8,126 bases of DNA, from positions 1-8,126 of the forward strand of contig CAYSVN010000055.1 of the NCBI GenBank assembly GCA_964434585.1, in the 5' to 3' direction. Source of the DNA: CAYSVN01 sp964434585 (lineage in GTDB: Bacteria; Patescibacteriota; Gracilibacteria; Peribacterales; Peribacteraceae). Of the stretch, positions 6,164 through 8,126 are shown piece after piece (the stretch's first letter is position 1; each line of letters starts with the position of its first letter). The notes beneath the pieces are model-generated. The model saw only the letters and a list, made by a program, of their open reading frames with translations. It was not told the DNA's origin and ran no database searches. A program made the position numbers and the translations under genes.

Positions 6164-7217
6164 TCTACCATTACACCTCCGCCCACTACTTCATCTCCAC
6201 GGTAAAGCACAAGCGATTGACCTTCTGCCTGTAAAGGCTGTGGCTCTTTAAAGTAAAACTCGCCTTTGTTATCTTTAAAGGTTAGCTCCCCTTCTATTTT
6301 TCTACCAAGGGAATGTAGGCGACATGTAAAAGGTGTGCGAATATTATCTGGCTTCCAACTAACAAAGTGAACATCGTTAAGCTTAACACTGTTAATAGAC
6401 TGCTGCCCTTTAGGCATAACCATCAATCTATTGCCTGGAACATCTTTTTTAACAACCTCTAATGGAATCGTTAGTCCTCCTACACCAATTCGCCTCTGCC
6501 CTATAGTATAAAGCGGTAAGCCTTTATGCTCCCCTACTACCGTACCATCATCTGCTCGTACAATTTCACCCGGTTGCATAACATCGTTTAAATATCTCTT
6601 TAAAAACTCTGTTGGTTTTTTTTCTGGAAAAAAGCATAAATCTTGGCTTTCACGATAGCTGACATCGTCGTACATTACGCCAAATTGTTGTGCTAATGCA
6701 AACACTTGTTGTTTTTGTAAGCCACCCAGTGGAAATAACACACGTTTAAGCTGGTCTTGCCCGAGTCCATATAGGNNNNNNNNNNCTGAGCTTCATTTTC
6801 ACCAGTATGCTCAGTAGCAACTCGGGCGTAATGGCCAGTAGCAAGCATATCACAACCAAACTCTTCTACTAATTCCAGCAAGCGTCCAAATTTAATAGTA
6901 CGATTACAATTAATGCATGGGTTAGGTGTTTTACCATCTGCATAACCTTGTAAAAAAGGATCCACCACATTGGTTTTAAATTCTTGTTCTAAGTCGTACA
7001 CATGGAAAGGTATCCCTAAATCTTTAGCCACCTGCGCACTACGGGCAGCTGTTTGGGCATTGCAGCATTTACTAGGTAATACTTGTGCTAACGGAGATGC
7101 TAATGGGTCTGTCCAAAGCGTAAAGCGCACACCAACAAGCTCGTGGCCTTGCTGGTGCAACAAGTGTGCCATTACAGAGCTATCGATTCCGCCGCTGAGT
7201 GCAACTAATATTTTCAT
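6160..7217 (-). CDS. mnmA: tRNA-uridine 2-sulfurtransferase MnmA, interrupted by an assembly gap
   Basis: MnmA adds sulfur to C2 of wobble uridine 34 in tRNAs for Lys, Glu and Gln, using ATP to adenylate the base. The part before the gap (144 codons) has the PP-loop SGGIDSS (8-14), the CCN segment (51-53), TPNPCINCNRTIKF with catalytic C104, and ATGHYAR (126-132). The part after the gap (204 aa) starts LYGLGQDQLKRVLFPLGG and contains SQDLCFF, whose Cys is the second catalytic cysteine, then GEHKGLPLYTIGQRR and the C-terminal barrel. The two parts are in different frames only because ten Ns replace an unknown length. The missing piece should carry the conserved KDQSYF. About 14 missing residues would give roughly 362 aa, the normal family length (E. 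coli 368). It is not a pseudogene on this evidence. The ATG at 7217 has TATACT eight bases upstream and no Shine-Dalgarno. It ends overlapping the convergent 241-aa gene. Confidence 0.94.
6776..6785. other. Run of ten Ns (assembly gap) inside mnmA
   Basis: Ten unknown bases interrupt mnmA. The flanking frames require a true length that leaves remainder 2 when divided by 3, so 10 cannot be right. Comparison with the MnmA family suggests about 41 bases, give or take codons. Confidence 0.95.
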
Positions 7218-7225
7218 GAGAGGAT

Positions 7226-7253
7226 AGTATATGGGTAACTATTGTGAAATCAA
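7226..7253 (-). promoter_or_regulatory. Promoter of mnmA
   Basis: On the minus strand TTGATT (7248-7253) and TATACT (7226-7231) are spaced by 16 bases, with eight bases from the -10 to the ATG at 7217. The predicted RNA would start about two bases before the ATG. It lies back to back with the promoter of the membrane-protein gene. Confidence 0.55.
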
Positions 7254-7272
7254 GTATCATCTACAAATAATG

Positions 7273-7281
7273 TGATATGAT
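7273..7281 (+). promoter_or_regulatory. Extended -10 of the membrane-protein gene
   Basis: TGA directly followed by TATGAT (7276-7281) is an extended -10 with five of six consensus bases, ending seven bases before the ATG at 7289. If used, it excludes the ATG at 7277, which would lie inside the promoter. An alternative pair, TTGTGA (7242-7247) and AATAAT (7266-7271) with 18 bases between, would start RNA close to 7278 and also favours 7289. Confidence 0.5.
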
Positions 7282-7288
7282 TGCACTC

Positions 7289-8095
7289 ATGAATAACATA
7301 TTCCTATTACAACTACTAGCATCGTTCATTGTTGGCGGAGCATTAATTACGTTTGTTTCATTATTGGCAGAAAAAGCGCCAAAAAAATGGTCAGGAATTA
7401 TTATGACATTTCCAACCACTGCTGCAATCGCCTTCTTTTTTATGGGGGGGGTAACCATTTCGCCAGCAGAAGCTGCAGCAATTGCTCCTTCTGTATTAAT
7501 ACCATTAGGACTATCTATGCTATTTGCCGTATGTTACCCATATGCTGCTATGTTGATAGAACGCCAAATCCGCTCAAAAAAACTACAAGTTGTTATGACG
7601 TTACTACTAATAATACTGCCATGGTTTGGGTTTTCATTAATTGTTGTTCTCAACAAATTTAATAATCTACCAATTAATCTAACAATATCTCTGCTAATTA
7701 TTGGGTTGTCATTCTTTATTACACGTTTTAGTAAATACGAGCGATCTGTGCCACTGCAGTACACCTTACAACAAAAAGTGTGGCGAGCAATTATTGTCGG
7801 CTTTGTTATTATGTTGGTTGTATTATTTAGTAAGCTTTTAAATCCATTTTGGGGAGGAATGCTAACTATGTTCCCTGCTGCATTTTGCTCAATGCTAACT
7901 ATCTTCCAATGGAAGTATAGCGCAAAAGAATTATTCCCTATTGTGTATAAAATACCACTTGGAGCATTTTCTATGATGGCCTTTGTGCTGGGTATAATGT
8001 ATAGCTTCCCTAAGCATGGAGCTATAGTAGGACTTATTGTTGCTTACCTATGCAGCCTAGCAACAACATTGTTACTACTTAAAGTACAAAAGTAA
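7289..8095 (+). CDS. Multi-pass membrane protein with an internal duplication
   Basis: This 268-aa protein has about nine hydrophobic segments (near 4-26, 34-53, 64-90, 100-121, 128-146, 165-185, 188-207, 222-242 and 243-264) joined by short charged loops, so it is an integral inner-membrane protein. Its two halves repeat the same landmarks. WSGIIMTFPTTAA (34-46) matches WGGMLTMFPAAFC (188-200), and IPLGLSML (71-78) matches IPLGAFSMM (222-230), a shift of about 151-154 residues. Repeats of this kind are typical of small transporters and permeases. I recall small proteins with a similar G...FP pattern in the DUF3147/GlpM group but cannot assign it, and the substrate is unknown. An in-frame ATG at 7277 would add four residues (MIAL), but the promoter-like TATGAT overlaps it, so 7289 is preferred. 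It is divergent from mnmA. Confidence 0.82.
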   Translation: MNNIFLLQLLASFIVGGALITFVSLLAEKAPKKWSGIIMTFPTTAAIAFFFMGGVTISPAEAAAIAPSVLIPLGLSMLFAVCYPYAAMLIERQIRSKKLQVVMTLLLIILPWFGFSLIVVLNKFNNLPINLTISLLIIGLSFFITRFSKYERSVPLQYTLQQKVWRAIIVGFVIMLVVLFSKLLNPFWGGMLTMFPAAFCSMLTIFQWKYSAKELFPIVYKIPLGAFSMMAFVLGIMYSFPKHGAIVGLIVAYLCSLATTLLLLKVQK

Positions 8096-8107
8096 GACAA
8101 AATACTC

Positions 8108-8113
8108 TACACT
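8108..8113 (+). promoter_or_regulatory. Candidate -10 hexamer for a gene starting at 8120
   Basis: TACACT is followed by six bases (gcctgc) and ATG at 8120, exactly the arrangement seen before the RNase HI gene. No -35 is evident. It suggests a next gene on the same strand. Confidence 0.35.
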
Positions 8114-8119
8114 GCCTGC

Positions 8120-8126
8120 ATGGATA
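8120..8126 (+). CDS. Possible start of a further gene, cut by the window edge
   Basis: Only ATG GAT and one more base are present, so nothing can be said about the product. The call rests solely on the TACACT hexamer six bases upstream and on the end of the preceding gene 24 bases before. Confidence 0.25.

Noticed and set aside
6160..7217. mnmA as a frameshifted pseudogene or two split genes
   Set aside because: The frame change coincides exactly with the run of Ns, both halves carry intact catalytic motifs, and the missing conserved block explains the difference.
7277..7288. ATG at 7277 as the membrane-protein start
   Set aside because: It overlaps an extended -10 (TGA-TATGAT) whose predicted RNA would begin at about 7288-7289. 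It remains possible, since the difference is only four residues.
1..8126. Recoding of TGA (as in Absconditabacteria/Gracilibacteria)
   Set aside because: All recognised proteins are full length under the standard code, with glycines encoded by GGN and no in-frame TGA.

Overview
The window looks like a chromosomal segment of an AT-rich bacterium (roughly 38-40 % G+C by eye), probably reconstructed from a metagenome: it contains a 10-N scaffold gap inside mnmA (6776-6785). The gene mix is mainly housekeeping genes (der, an RNase HI, thyA, dihydrofolate reductase, mnmA), plus a VanW-family envelope protein and three proteins I cannot name. Short genes, very short intergenic spaces, a VanW protein with a PG-binding-like region and several orphan proteins are reminiscent of the Candidate Phyla Radiation (Patescibacteria). 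That placement is an inference, not proven here. The standard bacterial code fits: all complete genes read through without internal TGA, and every visible stop is TAA or TAG.

Layout. On the minus strand, 1-1157 is der/engA, cut by the window edge before its C-terminal KH-like domain. A repeat-rich divergent intergenic region (1158-1346) separates it from an RNase HI (1347-1907, plus) and a secreted VanW-family protein (1968-3245, plus). These converge across a 10-bp hairpin on a minus-strand cluster, read right to left: orphan 194-aa gene (4779-5363), thyA (3817-4746) and dihydrofolate reductase (3299-3817). thyA and the reductase overlap as TAATG. A compact divergent promoter region (5364-5437) leads to a 241-aa protein with an HExxH...E metallopeptidase-like pattern (5438-6163, plus), which overlaps mnmA tail to tail by 4 nt (mnmA 6160-7217, minus). 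A second divergent promoter region (7218-7288) leads to an internally duplicated multi-pass membrane protein (7289-8095, plus). A possible further gene begins at 8120.

How the genes work together. ThyA makes dTMP and turns methylene-tetrahydrofolate into dihydrofolate; the co-transcribed reductase recycles the dihydrofolate. Der (ribosome assembly) and MnmA (tRNA wobble 2-thiouridine) serve translation, and the RNase HI removes RNA from RNA/DNA hybrids. The VanW protein is predicted to act outside the membrane on or near peptidoglycan.

The most striking window-wide pattern is regulatory. Almost every gene has a -10-like hexamer (TACACT, TATACT, GATACT, TATGAT, TATTTT, TATGCT) ending 6-8 nt before the start codon, and I see no Shine-Dalgarno sequence. 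This predicts leaderless mRNAs, and it also decides two start codons (vanW GTG at 1968, membrane protein ATG at 7289). I found no CRISPR array, rRNA, tRNA or insertion sequence. The most novel-looking items are the leaderless architecture, a 24-bp palindromic repeat inserted in frame in the Der linker, the putative zincin with its divergent partner, and the duplicated membrane protein.
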